This document shows positions 46,944 through 55,406 of a DNA stretch of 64,000 nucleotides, in pieces. A program made the position numbers and the translations under genes. The notes below the pieces were generated by a model that was not told the DNA's origin, searched no databases, and saw nothing but the letters and a program-made list of their open reading frames with translations. Origin of the DNA: Myxococcales bacterium (GTDB lineage: Bacteria > Myxococcota > Polyangia > Polyangiales > Polyangiaceae); assembly GCA_003151595.1 (NCBI GenBank), contig PLXW01000022.1, positions 263,617-327,616 on the forward strand. The letters are read 5' to 3'. Positions within the stretch are counted from its first letter, which is position 1; each line of letters begins with the position of its first letter.

Positions 46944-47498
46944 ATGGACCCGATGTCGATCACGATTGTGAGTTCAATAATTCACATATCGCGGAAGAGC
47001 GGCTCGCTGCCGACGCTGGACCCGTTGCCGACGGCGCGGGCGCTTCGTCTCGTGTGCACCGAGTGGGAGCTCTCCGCGCGCGGGTTCGTGACGCCCGACC
47101 TGAAGGAGTCGCCGGCGTGGGCCGGGTACGAGATGAAGATCCTCCAGCTCGGTCGCGCGCTCGACTTCGTGATGCGAAAGACCGGCGCGTGGCACGGCAA
47201 GGGCGAGGTGCTCGACGCCGCGGCCGACGTCGTCGCCGAGACGCGCTACGGGCGCGGGCGCAAGTCGTGGATCGCGACGCTCGGCGACCACGGCGAAGGG
47301 GCGTACGGCAAGGAGCTCGCGGCGCAGCTCAGCGACGACGAGATGGGCGGCTATGCGATCAAGGCGCTGCATGCCGGCGGCAACGGCGAGTACGTCGCCG
47401 AGGTGCGCGCGGCGGCCGAGCGCGGGCGCACGTGGGTGAAGAACGCCGCGCGTCTCTACGTCGATGCGTTCGGGAGCACGCCGGCGCCGTCGCCGTAA
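46944..47498 (+). CDS. Hypothetical soluble protein
   Basis: 184 residues, mostly helical, no domain recognised. Motifs KILQLGRALDFVMRKTGAWH, ATLGDHGEGAYGKELAAQLSDDE and ARLYVDAFGSTPA might be useful for searching. ATG at 46944 follows GGGAGAG. SlyX follows 54 bases later on the same strand. The first ten residues are hydrophobic (SITIVSSIIHI) but too short for a membrane segment. Confidence 0.7.
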   Translation: MDPMSITIVSSIIHISRKSGSLPTLDPLPTARALRLVCTEWELSARGFVTPDLKESPAWAGYEMKILQLGRALDFVMRKTGAWHGKGEVLDAAADVVAETRYGRGRKSWIATLGDHGEGAYGKELAAQLSDDEMGGYAIKALHAGGNGEYVAEVRAAAERGRTWVKNAARLYVDAFGSTPAPSP

Positions 47499-47552
47499 CG
47501 CGTGAGCGCGCGTGATCGGGCGCGCTCAGGCGCGAGTGCTACGCTCGCGCGC

Positions 47553-47762
47553 GTGTCGAACGAGGCCGAGCTGGAAGCGCGAATCGTGGATCTCGAGCTG
47601 CGCTTCATGCGCACCGAGAAGCTGCTCGAAGAGCTGAACGACGTCGTGGTCGATCAGCGGCGCGAGATCGATCGCCTGGTCGCCGAGGTGAAGACGCTGC
47701 GCGAGCAGGTCATCGCCGGGAGCGGCGAAGAGGCGAAGAACGAGCGGCCGCCGCACTACTGA
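47553..47762 (+). CDS. slyX: SlyX family coiled-coil protein
   Basis: 69 residues, the usual SlyX size. A single heptad coiled coil (VDLELRFMRTEKLLEELNDVVVDQ) ends in the family tail with PPHY. Function in other bacteria is unclear. GTG at 47553 is chosen because TACGCT lies 7 bases ahead and the coiled coil starts right after it. Confidence 0.85.
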   Translation: MSNEAELEARIVDLELRFMRTEKLLEELNDVVVDQRREIDRLVAEVKTLREQVIAGSGEEAKNERPPHY

Positions 47763-47772
47763 GCCGCGCGCG

Positions 47773-48432
47773 TCAGAACGAGCCGCCGACTCCGACGCTC
47801 GCGCCTCGATGCACGACCCCCACGGTGGGTGACCAGCGGAACAAGGGCTCGCTCGAGGCGTCGCGCCGCGCGGGGACGTCTTCGCGCGCGAGCCACGCAG
47901 CGTCGAGCGCGACGGCGGCCGCGTAGCCGATGAGGCCCCCCAGCGCCGCGCCGCCGAGGCCGCGGAAACAGAGCCACGCTCCGGGCGAGCAGGGAGAGCT
48001 CGTGGCGTTGTCGATGGCGTAGCCGACGATGCCGGTCACGATGGGCGCCGTGAGGCGGATTCCGAAATCGCCGAACGCGGTCCCCACGTGCCCCTTCACC
48101 CCGTGCACGATCGGCGGCCCGAACAAGTAGATGCCGAGACCGACTGTGCTCACGGCGTTCGAGTCGGTGCGGGCGGAGACGGCGAGCGTGGCGAGTCCGG
48201 CGCCGTCGACGATCAAGGTCTCCCAGCCGTACCAGCGCCTCTTCGGCGGAAGCGGCCAGACGAGCGGAGGCGGCGGTGCGGAGGGCGGAGGCGGAAGCTC
48301 GGACGCGGGCGTCGGTGCGGGCGAGGGCGCGGGAGGAGAAGGGGGATCGGCCTGGGCGCGAGCGTCGCGCGCGATCACGACGGAAGCAGCAACGAGAAGG
48401 CTCGCGACGGCGAGCGTACGGCGAAGGTTCAT
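47773..48432 (-). CDS. Exported protein with Pro-rich linker and hydrophobic segments, unknown
   Basis: 219 residues: signal peptide (to ARA-QA), a Pro/Ala-rich stretch (~28-62), then Gly-rich hydrophobic segments (TLIVDGAGLATLAVSA, GLGIYLFGPPIVHGVKGHVG, LGGAALGGLIGYAAAVALDAAWL). Such Gly-rich helices recur in Polyangia envelope proteins of unknown role. Ends in VGVGGSF, so a small outer-membrane barrel is also possible. Convergent with slyX. Confidence 0.7.
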   Translation of the reverse strand: MNLRRTLAVASLLVAASVVIARDARAQADPPSPPAPSPAPTPASELPPPPSAPPPPLVWPLPPKRRWYGWETLIVDGAGLATLAVSARTDSNAVSTVGLGIYLFGPPIVHGVKGHVGTAFGDFGIRLTAPIVTGIVGYAIDNATSSPCSPGAWLCFRGLGGAALGGLIGYAAAVALDAAWLAREDVPARRDASSEPLFRWSPTVGVVHRGASVGVGGSF

Positions 48433-48501
48433 GAAGACTCCCGGTGCAAGCGCGCAATCCCGAAGGATACGCGCGCTTGCACGGAAGTGAGCGCCACTCT
48501 C

Positions 48502-49131
48502 CTAGTTCACCGTCGAGGACACCGGCGTCTGCGTCGCAACCGCCGTCGACTGCGTCGCAGTCTTCGCCGGCTCCGCCGCCTTCGCCTTCTTCGACTCCAC
48601 GTTCGCCTTGCGCGTCTTGGCGGCGCGCTTGGCGATCCCACTCAGGGCCTGCATGAACTGCGTCATCCCCGGGTACCTCTCGGTCACCGAGGCATCACGC
48701 GCCACCGCGTAATCGAACACGGGCTGCAGGAGATCCGCGGCCGCGAGCGCCGCCTCCCACCAACTCGCGTTCTGCTCCGCGGCGTACGCCGTGTAGCGCT
48801 TCGAGGCCACCCATTGGCCCCTCCACGCCGCCGCGCCCGCCATCAGATGCGCGAGCTGGGTTTGCGACGGGGCGTTGGAGCCGAAGTCTTCGACGTATGT
48901 CGTCGAATTCGCCAGCTCCTTCCCCGCCGTCACGGCGTTTGCGGCTTGACCCTCTTTCGGTCGAGCCCCCTTGCCGCGACCGATCTTCGCGGGCTTCCAG
49001 TCAGTCGGTGGCTTGGGGATCATCCCCTTCGCCGGAGGAGCCGCGCCCGGATCGGGGGACGCGGGGGACGCGGAATTGCTGTTCACGGACTGCGAAACGG
49101 TCTTCTTGGAAACGTTCTTCTGGGTCGTCAC
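48502..49131 (-). CDS. Second Lys/Ala/Thr-rich protein, unknown
   Basis: 209 residues from GTG at 49131, preceded by AGAGAGA. Basic N-terminal segment (KPAKIGRGKGARPKEGQAANA), a helical core rich in Trp, Tyr and Ala (YAAEQNASWWEAALAAADLL) and a Lys/Ala/Thr tail (ALSGIAKRAAKTRKANVESKK, then SSTVN). The layout resembles the 172-residue protein at 26899-27417, though the two are not clearly homologous by eye. It is divergent from a WYL regulator across a 330-base array of dyads. DNA binding is plausible by composition only. Confidence 0.75.
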   Translation of the reverse strand: MTTQKNVSKKTVSQSVNSNSASPASPDPGAAPPAKGMIPKPPTDWKPAKIGRGKGARPKEGQAANAVTAGKELANSTTYVEDFGSNAPSQTQLAHLMAGAAAWRGQWVASKRYTAYAAEQNASWWEAALAAADLLQPVFDYAVARDASVTERYPGMTQFMQALSGIAKRAAKTRKANVESKKAKAAEPAKTATQSTAVATQTPVSSTVN

Positions 49132-49250
49132 GGTGTCTCTCTTTGTTCGTGGGGGAGTGATTTCCCCCGTGAGAAAAGAGTAAGGGACGGCAGTCTCACC
49201 CGTGGAGACGGGGGTCCCGGGCGAGGCGACGATTCTCTCTCGCGCGACGA

Positions 49251-49448
49251 CGCAGAACGTTCTGCGCGCACACAGAACGTTCTGTGACGACGCAGAACGA
49301 CCGGCGAGAACGCAGAAGCGACCTGCGTCGACGCAGAACGCGCCTGCGTGCGCTCGAAACGTTCTGCGCGGACGGAGAACGATGCGCGTCGGCGCAGAAG
49401 CGAGCTGCGTCGGCGCAGAAGCGACGCGCTTCGGCGCAGAACCTTCTG
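49251..49448. repeat. Array of ~10 dyads with 20-21 bp spacing
   Basis: Copies of CGCAGAACGTTCTGCG or degenerate forms, with CAGAA (or a one-base variant) at 49253, 49273, 49293, 49313, 49334, 49354, 49375, 49395, 49416 and 49437. The first two contain the perfect palindrome CAGAACGTTCTG. Spacing of 20-21 bp equals two turns of DNA, so the sites lie on one face of the helix. The array fills most of the space between the Lys/Ala-rich gene and the WYL regulator. Confidence 0.85.
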
Positions 49449-49462
49449 CTACGACGCGCGCC

Positions 49463-50494
49463 ATGCCCAAGCACGCCGCGAAGAAGCCGCCGAAGCCCAC
49501 CCGCGCACCCGCGAAGAAGCAGACCAAGCGTCCGTCCGTTCGCGCACCGAATCGCCTCGCGCAGCTTCGCCGTCACGAAGCGTTGAAGACGCTCCTGCGA
49601 ACCGGGTGGAAGAGCCTCGACGAGATCGTCGCGCGAAGCCACGCCTCGCGCGCCAGCGTGTTCCGTGATCTCGCCGTCATCGGCGAAGAGGAGCCGCTCG
49701 AGCGCGAGACGGTGGACGAGCGCATCTGCTACCGCCTACCGGCGCGCGAAGAGATGCTGCGCGTGACCACGGCGCAGATGGTTTCGCTCGCCTTCGCGCT
49801 CAACGCGATGTCGTTCCTTGCGGGCACCGGGATCAAGGAAGACCTCGACGACATCGTGGAGCAGATCGCGCACGTCCTGAAGAAGAGCGACTACGCGCAC
49901 TGGAAGAACCTCGATCGCAAGCTCTTCGACGTGAACGAGATGGCGTACGACTACGGAGATAAGCTCGACGTGGTGAACGACGTCGTGACCGCGCTCCTTC
50001 GCGAGGAGCGCATCACGTGCACGATGAAGGACGGGCGCGCGCTCGTGATCGATCCGTACACGCTCGTTCTCTACAAGAAGGGGCTCTACGTCCTCGGCCA
50101 CAGCCACACGCACGGCGAGGTGCGCACGATCGGCCTCGACAAGATCGACGACGCGACCCGCGTCGCCGGCGACCGCTTCGACTACCCCAAGGACTTCCAT
50201 CCAGAGAAGCACCTGCGCGGCCCGTTCGGCATCATCCGCGGCCCGCGCCAGCACGTGAAGCTCCGCTTCGACTCGAAGGTGGCGTACTTCGCCACGCGCC
50301 GCCGCGTGCATGAGACGAAGCGTCACCGCGAGGTCGATGGGGGCATCGAGCTGGAGATGGAGCCCGAGGGGATCGAAGAGATGCTCGGGTGGGTGCTGAG
50401 CTTCGGGGGGACCGCGGAGGTGGTGGAGCCGAAGGCGCTGAGGGAGAAGGTGAAGGGGGAGTTGAAGAGGGCGCTGGGGAGGTATGCGGAGTGA
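49463..50494 (+). CDS. WYL-domain transcriptional regulator
   Basis: 343 residues. A basic Lys-rich N-terminus (KHAAKKPPKPTRAPAKKQTKR), a DeoR-type winged helix (~30-75: LAQLRRHEALKTLLRTGWKSLDEIVAR, SRASVFRDLAVIGEE), then a WYL ligand-sensing domain in which the hallmark reads KKGLYVLGHSHTHGEVRTIGLDKI, and a C-terminal WCX-like extension. Such proteins bind nucleotides or nucleic acid and control DNA-damage or phage-response genes. The dyad array immediately upstream is a natural candidate for its own operator. Confidence 0.9.
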   Translation: MPKHAAKKPPKPTRAPAKKQTKRPSVRAPNRLAQLRRHEALKTLLRTGWKSLDEIVARSHASRASVFRDLAVIGEEEPLERETVDERICYRLPAREEMLRVTTAQMVSLAFALNAMSFLAGTGIKEDLDDIVEQIAHVLKKSDYAHWKNLDRKLFDVNEMAYDYGDKLDVVNDVVTALLREERITCTMKDGRALVIDPYTLVLYKKGLYVLGHSHTHGEVRTIGLDKIDDATRVAGDRFDYPKDFHPEKHLRGPFGIIRGPRQHVKLRFDSKVAYFATRRRVHETKRHREVDGGIELEMEPEGIEEMLGWVLSFGGTAEVVEPKALREKVKGELKRALGRYAE

Positions 50495-50498
50495 GGGG

Positions 50499-51080
50499 TC
50501 AGCGGGCGAGCAGCCCATCGAGCTTGGCGCCGAGGTCTTGTCCACGGTGAAACCCGCGCGCGACGATCTTCGCGAGCAGATCGCGCACGGCATCCAGATC
50601 CAACGACCGATTCATCGCGATGAGGCTCCTGGCGTCCAGCGAGTCCTGGGGTCGCCGCTCCGTCATCGAGAGCACCTTGAGCGCGAGCAACTCCTCGGCG
50701 CGCGCCACCGGTATCAGGCCGGCGCCGTCGAAGGGGATCTCGGTGGCTCTCTCGACGACCTCGCTCTCGATGCCCGAGCTTGCCGCCAGGAGTTTGACCA
50801 CGACGCCGCTCGGTGCGCGCAACCGAACCGTAGCGAGTCGGCTCTTGGCGTCTTGCTCGATGACCGCGAGCGGTGCGTAGCCCGCCGACGCGAGGTCGCG
50901 CACGAGCTTCTCGACCTCTTCGTCGCTCGCCACTCGAATCGCCAGGTCCACGTCCCTCGTGAAGCGCACCTCGCCGCGAATCGAAACGGCGAGCCCTCCG
51001 ATCAACGCGAAGCGATGATGTCGGCGACGAAGCTCCGCGGCGACGTGCGCGAGCGCGGCCTCGACGCCGCCTTCATTCAT
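50499..51080 (-). CDS. Nucleotidyltransferase-fold protein (AbiEii/MenT-like)
   Basis: 193 residues. The signature FALIGGLAVSIRG followed by RFTRDVDLAIRV is the GG...S and DxD metal site of DNA polymerase beta-type nucleotidyltransferases used as toxins (AbiEii, MenT) or tRNA-modifying enzymes. AEELLALKVLSM is the Lys helix usual in this family. Its start overlaps the small gene upstream by 8 bases, as in toxin-antitoxin pairs, but the partner is not the winged-helix AbiEi type. Confidence 0.8.
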   Translation of the reverse strand: MNEGGVEAALAHVAAELRRRHHRFALIGGLAVSIRGEVRFTRDVDLAIRVASDEEVEKLVRDLASAGYAPLAVIEQDAKSRLATVRLRAPSGVVVKLLAASSGIESEVVERATEIPFDGAGLIPVARAEELLALKVLSMTERRPQDSLDARSLIAMNRSLDLDAVRDLLAKIVARGFHRGQDLGAKLDGLLAR

Positions 51081-51264
51081 CGCGCTCGAGCCATCGTTGA
51101 AGACGCTCCTCGATCTCTTCGGGCGACGCCTGCGGATCGCGGACACGCAAGGCGATCCGCTTCAGTCGAATACCGGTGCGCATCGCATCGATCGCCTGAC
51201 GCGCCTTCTCCTCGGGCGGCGTCGCCTGCGCGCGCTCGATGTCATCTTTGCGAAGCGCGTCCAT
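51073..51264 (-). CDS. Small helical protein, candidate partner of the nucleotidyltransferase
   Basis: 63 residues, charged and helical: an N-terminal helix (RKDDIERAQATPPEEKARQAIDAM), a basic middle (TGIRLKRIALRVRDPQ) and an acidic C-terminus (SPEEIEERLQRWLERDE). It resembles small orphan proteins that precede nucleotidyltransferase-like genes in many genomes. ATG at 51264; 8-base overlap with the next gene. An antitoxin role is suggested by arrangement only. Confidence 0.75.
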   Translation of the reverse strand: MDALRKDDIERAQATPPEEKARQAIDAMRTGIRLKRIALRVRDPQASPEEIEERLQRWLERDE

Positions 51265-51306
51265 TCCCCGAGTTTAGCTCGTTTTCCGGCTCCGACCCGC
51301 ACTCCC

Positions 51307-52236
51307 CTACGCAAACACCATCTTCACGAAACAGTGCGCCCGCGCCAACGCCAGCGTCTCCGGCGACCTCGCGTCGCTCTCCGACACGAACGACCCCACG
51401 GCTCCAATCCGGTCCCCCAGCGTGAACGCCCGGAGCGCGATCGCGTACCGCTCTCCCGCGAAGCACGGCTTGCGAAACGCCGCCTCGACGAAGCGCGAGA
51501 GCACCGGCGGCTTCAGCCTCCCCAGCTCCGAGAACCTCCGCAGCGCGGCGTCTTCGAAGAGGCGCGGGTACACGAGCGAGTTCACGTGCTGGTTGCTGTC
51601 GGTGTGCGCCAGGCCGAACGCGATCGGCGTCGGGTCCACGCGCATCGCGTCTTCGAGCGGCACCGCGCCCTCGGGCAACGTGGCCACCGACTCGGCCGCG
51701 ACCCACGCGCGACGCTCGCCGTGCATCGCCACGCCGTCGATCTCGAGGCGCGTCACCTTGCGCTGATCGGGCGGCGCGAAGAGGCGCGTCAGCACGTGCT
51801 CGCCGAAAAATCGTCCCGCGCGAACCCGCTCTCCCGCGCGCGCCGGCGGCGGGCCGTAGTTGCGGTCGATGGGGAGCGTGGCTTCGGTCCACATGTCGAT
51901 CACGATCCGCTCGACGTCGCCCGCGTCGTTCGCCACGTGACGGAGCGCGTACGTCCCGGTCGCCTCCAGCGGATGGAACGTGGAGAACGGCCCCCCTTCG
52001 CCTTCGATGACGACGCGCGTGAGGATCGGGACGATCCTCTGTTCGCGCAGCGCCTTCATCACCGGCGACGGCGTGAACAGCTGCCGCCACACCACTTCAC
52101 CGATGGCCGGCGCGATCCCTTCCAGCGCCAGGCTTCCGTCCTGCGCGATGTCCTCATACCGGATCGGAACCGTCCCGCTCGCGCGGCGATCCTCGGGAAC
52201 GCTCGGCGGCTCGGGGAACGTGGGCATCGCGGTCAT
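51307..52236 (-). CDS. Hotdog-fold thioesterase-like protein
   Basis: 309 residues. The C-terminal half has the 4-hydroxybenzoyl-CoA-thioesterase/acyl-ACP-thioesterase-like signature LAHTDSNQHVNSLVYPRLFEDAALR, where His and Asn of HVN are typical of hotdog enzymes. The first half (about 25-150) may be a second hotdog domain. Substrate unknown. It is the last gene of the FKBP-Kir-54 aa operon, with its ATG overlapping the previous stop (ATGA). Confidence 0.75.
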   Translation of the reverse strand: MTAMPTFPEPPSVPEDRRASGTVPIRYEDIAQDGSLALEGIAPAIGEVVWRQLFTPSPVMKALREQRIVPILTRVVIEGEGGPFSTFHPLEATGTYALRHVANDAGDVERIVIDMWTEATLPIDRNYGPPPARAGERVRAGRFFGEHVLTRLFAPPDQRKVTRLEIDGVAMHGERRAWVAAESVATLPEGAVPLEDAMRVDPTPIAFGLAHTDSNQHVNSLVYPRLFEDAALRRFSELGRLKPPVLSRFVEAAFRKPCFAGERYAIALRAFTLGDRIGAVGSFVSESDARSPETLALARAHCFVKMVFA

Positions 52237-52397
52237 TCCTTCTCGTGATCGTTCTTCTTCGTTTCGCTCGTCTCGCTCGTCTCGCCCGCGTCGCCCTTCG
52301 ACTTCGCGTCGCGTGAGAGCACGTAGAGAAGCGTCCCCCCTCCGACCAGGGGGATCAAGAACGCCGCGGAGAAGAACAAGATCTCGATGGTGCTCAT
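52233..52397 (-). CDS. 54-residue single-span membrane protein
   Basis: One hydrophobic helix (IEILFFSAAFLIPLVGGGTLLYVL) followed by a charged Ser/Thr/Glu/Lys tail. It overlaps the Kir channel stop by 4 bases at its start (ATGA) and the thioesterase-like start by 4 bases at its end, so it is clearly translated as part of the operon. Size and position suggest a regulatory or accessory subunit of the channel; this is inference. Confidence 0.8.
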   Translation of the reverse strand: MSTIEILFFSAAFLIPLVGGGTLLYVLSRDAKSKGDAGETSETSETKKNDHEKE

Positions 52398-53308
52398 GTC
52401 ACCGCGCCCTCGTCGTCGTGCGGCTGTACGTCGTGGAAGTGGCCGTAGTCGATGACGCGCTCGCCTTCGCTCCCGCGCGTGACGACGTCGACGAACCGCG
52501 CGTCGATCACCGCGTCGTTCGCCGTGTACGAGTAGCGCGCGTGAATCTGCTGCCCGGCGGTCTCGTCGAGCCCCGTGAGGCTCAAGACGAGCTGCGTGTC
52601 GGTCGAGCGCATGTACTCGACGGCGTCGATCCCGAAGAACGGGCTCTCTTCGTCGATCTTGTGCATCGCCGTCCACGTGAGCACGAACGTCGGGTTGCGA
52701 TCGCGCACCAGCTTCAGGTCCACCGGGCGGCGGAACTGGTGTCCCTCGCGCGTGTTGACCTCGACGAGCAGGATGGCGTGGAGATGCGCCTCGACGATCA
52801 GGTTGCCGCGCCAGTTCGCCATGCGGAACATCACGTGCGGCACGCCGTTCATCTTCGAGATGACGAACTTCTCGCTGAACAGGACGCGCGCGCGCGGGCG
52901 CGAGAACTTCGCGAACGTGATGCCCGTCATCAGCGCGACGGACAGGAGGCCGACGAACGCTTCGAACGTCACCACGCAGTGACCGAAGAACGTCTGCGGC
53001 GACATCGTGCCGTAGCCGATCGTGGCCAGCGTCTGCACGCTGAAGAAGAACGCGTCTTCGAACGACCCCGCGCGCGCCCCGAACACCGAGCCCGGCTCGG
53101 CCAGGAACGCGAGCGCGAAGAGCGCGTTGATCACCAGGAACGCCACGGCCACGAGCGCGAAGAACTCCCACCACGCGCAAGCGAGGAGCCGATGGTAGAG
53201 ATCGTCGAACCAGCGCGCGTCTTGCCCGCGGACGACGATGCGAAACGGCTCCCCCGAGTGCGTCGGGAGCCGGATCTTCTTGGGCTTGGCGTCGCGCTCG
53301 CCGGTCAC
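52394..53308 (-). CDS. Inward-rectifier (Kir/KirBac-type) potassium channel
   Basis: 304 residues. Two membrane helices (~48-70 and ~104-133) around a pore helix and the K+ selectivity filter TIGYG (96-100), then a cytoplasmic immunoglobulin-like Kir domain (FRMANWRGNLIVEAHLHAILL, FVLTWTAMHKIDEESPFFG). GTG start at 53308 overlaps the FKBP stop (GTGA). Bacterial Kir channels respond to lipids and pH; the partner proteins in this operon are not usual ones. Confidence 0.93.
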   Translation of the reverse strand: MTGERDAKPKKIRLPTHSGEPFRIVVRGQDARWFDDLYHRLLACAWWEFFALVAVAFLVINALFALAFLAEPGSVFGARAGSFEDAFFFSVQTLATIGYGTMSPQTFFGHCVVTFEAFVGLLSVALMTGITFAKFSRPRARVLFSEKFVISKMNGVPHVMFRMANWRGNLIVEAHLHAILLVEVNTREGHQFRRPVDLKLVRDRNPTFVLTWTAMHKIDEESPFFGIDAVEYMRSTDTQLVLSLTGLDETAGQQIHARYSYTANDAVIDARFVDVVTRGSEGERVIDYGHFHDVQPHDDEGAVT

Positions 53309-54324
53309 TTCGGCGTGGTCGCGGAGCCGCCGCCGGCTCCGGGCATCTGCGGCTGCGGCGGCGGCATGACGCCGGGCTGAATGCTGAGCAGCTCGACGTC
53401 GAACACGAGCGTGCCGTGCGGCGCACCCGGACGCGACGGCTTACCCGGCGCGTCGTACGCGAGCGCGCCCGGGATCCAGAAGCGATCCTTCTCGCCGACC
53501 TTCATCAGCTGAAGCCCTTCGGTCCAGCCCGGGATGACCCGGTTGAGCGGGAACGTCGCCGGCTGCCCGCGCGTGACCGAGCTGTCGAACATCTTCCCGT
53601 CGGTGGTCCAGCCCGAGTAGTTCACGCTCACCACGCTCGTCGCCGTCGGCTTCGCGCCGCTCGCGTCCTTCGCCGGCGTGAGCACGCGGTACTGGAGGCC
53701 CGACGCCGTCTTCTTCGCGTTCGCAGGCGCGGCCGCGACGTCGCTCGGAACCGGCGGCGGCGGAGGGGCGACGGCGATGCTGAGCAGCTCCACGTCGAAC
53801 GTCAGATCGCCCGCGGGCGCGCCGTGCATCTTCGGCGAGTCGCCGTACGCGAGGTTCGACGGAACCCACATGCGTCGCTTCTCTCCCTGCACCATCAGCT
53901 GAAGCCCCTCGGTCCAGCCCGGGATCAGCTGATCGACCTCGAACACCGCCGGCTGCCCGCGCGGGATCGAGCTGTCGAACGTCTTGCCGTCCTTCGTCCA
54001 GCCCGTGTAGTTGACCGTCACCTTGTCCTTGAGACCCGGGTGATCTTTCCCCGTGCCTGGCGTCTCCACCTTCGACACGAGACCCGACGCCGTCTTCTGC
54101 GCGTCGGCCGGAGCCGTGGCGACGTCTTCCGGCGCGGGCACTTGCGGAACGGGCGGCGGCTGATTGCCCATCGCCGCGGCGAGCGCGCTCGAAGGCGAGG
54201 CGCTGGCCGAAGCCGACGCCGACCCCGCCGGTGAGGTCCCATCGGCCTTCTTCGCGCAAGCGGCGAGCGGAGCGATGGAAGCGAGTGCGAGGGCGGCCAG
54301 AGCGATACGGGTGTTCATCAGCAT
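53305..54324 (-). CDS. Tandem FKBP-type peptidylprolyl isomerase lipoprotein
   Basis: About 339 residues (ATG 54324, or 54318). Signal peptide with lipobox LAAC (APLAACAKK), Ser/Ala-rich linker, then two FKBP domains: ~80-186 (VNYTGWTKDGKTFDSS, PGWTEGLQLMVQGEKRRMWVP) and ~200-320 (VNYSGWTTDGKMFDSS, PGWTEGLQLMKVGEKDRFWIP). Both keep the PGW and hydrophobic pocket residues. It probably folds proteins in the periplasm; its co-transcription with a K+ channel is unusual. Confidence 0.92.
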   Translation of the reverse strand: MLMNTRIALAALALASIAPLAACAKKADGTSPAGSASASASASPSSALAAAMGNQPPPVPQVPAPEDVATAPADAQKTASGLVSKVETPGTGKDHPGLKDKVTVNYTGWTKDGKTFDSSIPRGQPAVFEVDQLIPGWTEGLQLMVQGEKRRMWVPSNLAYGDSPKMHGAPAGDLTFDVELLSIAVAPPPPPVPSDVAAAPANAKKTASGLQYRVLTPAKDASGAKPTATSVVSVNYSGWTTDGKMFDSSVTRGQPATFPLNRVIPGWTEGLQLMKVGEKDRFWIPGALAYDAPGKPSRPGAPHGTLVFDVELLSIQPGVMPPPQPQMPGAGGGSATTPK

Positions 54325-54413
54325 TTTCGCGCGGCACTCTGCTCCATCTCGCGATCGTTCGCACGCAAGTTCGCCTTGCGGTAGAACGCCTCAAATCGCA
54401 TGAGCGTCATCGC

Positions 54414-55406
54414 ATGAGCACCGCACGCGTCCTCTCGGGCATTCAACCTTCGGGCGAGCTTCACATCGGGAACTATCTCGGTGCGGTGCGCACGTGGAGA
54501 ACGCAGGTCGAAGAGCAGAAGGAAGAGCTCCTCTTCTGCGTCGTCGACGCCCACGCCATCACGGTCGACCACGACCCGGCCGAGCTGAAGTCGCGCATCG
54601 GTGGCCTCGCGATCGATCTCATCGCCTGCGGTCTCGATCCCGAGAAGTGCACGCTCTTCGTGCAGAGCGACGTGCGCGAGCACACCGAGCTCGCGTGGTA
54701 CCTCTCGGCGGTCACGCCGAAGGGCGACCTCGAGCGCATGACGCAGTTCAAGGAGAAGAGCGAAGGGAAGGAGCACGTCTCGACCGCGCTCTTCACGTAC
54801 CCGGTGCTCATGAGCGCCGACATCCTCATCTACAAGGCGACGATCGTCCCCGTGGGCGACGACCAGCTCCAGCACCTCGAGCTGGCGCGCGAGACGGTGC
54901 GCCGCTTCAATCACCGCTTCGGCCCCGTCTTCGTCGAGCCCAAGCCGCGCCTGTCGAAGACGCCGCGGATCATGGGGCTCGACGGCGCGTCGAAGATGAG
55001 CAAATCGAAGGGGAACACGATCGCGCTCTTCGAGACGAAGGACGTCTTCTGGAACAAACTGAAGGGCGCGTTCACCGATCCGCAGCGACTCAAGAAGAGC
55101 GACCCCGGTCGCCCCGAGGTCTGCAACATCTACACGATGCACCAGGCGATCTCGCCCGAGGAGACCGTGCAGGAAGTGCGTGCAAACTGCACGCAGGCCA
55201 AGTGGGGCTGCTTCGACTGCAAGAAGGTGCTCTTCGAGAACTTCGATCGCGAGCTGGTGCCGCTGCGCGCGAAGCGCGAGTCGCTGGACGCAAAGAAGGT
55301 CACCGAGGCGCTGGGCGACGGCGCGTCCAAGGCGCGCACGATCGCCAAAGAGACGATGCGCCAGGTGCGCGACGCCATGGGACTGGGGAGCGGCGCTCGG
55401 GAATGA
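54414..55406 (+). CDS. trpS: Tryptophanyl-tRNA synthetase
   Basis: Class I synthetase charging tRNA-Trp, 330 residues. HIGH motif SGELHIGNYLGA (~13-24), KMSKS motif SKMSKSKGN, plus GVQPSG-like opening LSGIQPSGE and DAHAITVDHDP, PVGDDQLQHLELAR. Complete. ATG at 54414; the lipoprotein gene follows with a 4-base overlap. Divergent from the FKBP gene. Confidence 0.96.
   Translation: MSTARVLSGIQPSGELHIGNYLGAVRTWRTQVEEQKEELLFCVVDAHAITVDHDPAELKSRIGGLAIDLIACGLDPEKCTLFVQSDVREHTELAWYLSAVTPKGDLERMTQFKEKSEGKEHVSTALFTYPVLMSADILIYKATIVPVGDDQLQHLELARETVRRFNHRFGPVFVEPKPRLSKTPRIMGLDGASKMSKSKGNTIALFETKDVFWNKLKGAFTDPQRLKKSDPGRPEVCNIYTMHQAISPEETVQEVRANCTQAKWGCFDCKKVLFENFDRELVPLRAKRESLDAKKVTEALGDGASKARTIAKETMRQVRDAMGLGSGARE

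Noticed and set aside
49251..49448. Arrays at 49.25 kb and 27.6 kb as CRISPR
   Set aside because: Period 20-42 bp with no unique spacers and no cas genes nearby.
50499..51264. AbiE-type abortive infection pair
   Set aside because: The 63-residue partner has no winged helix or AbiEi features, so only a generic nucleotidyltransferase call is made.
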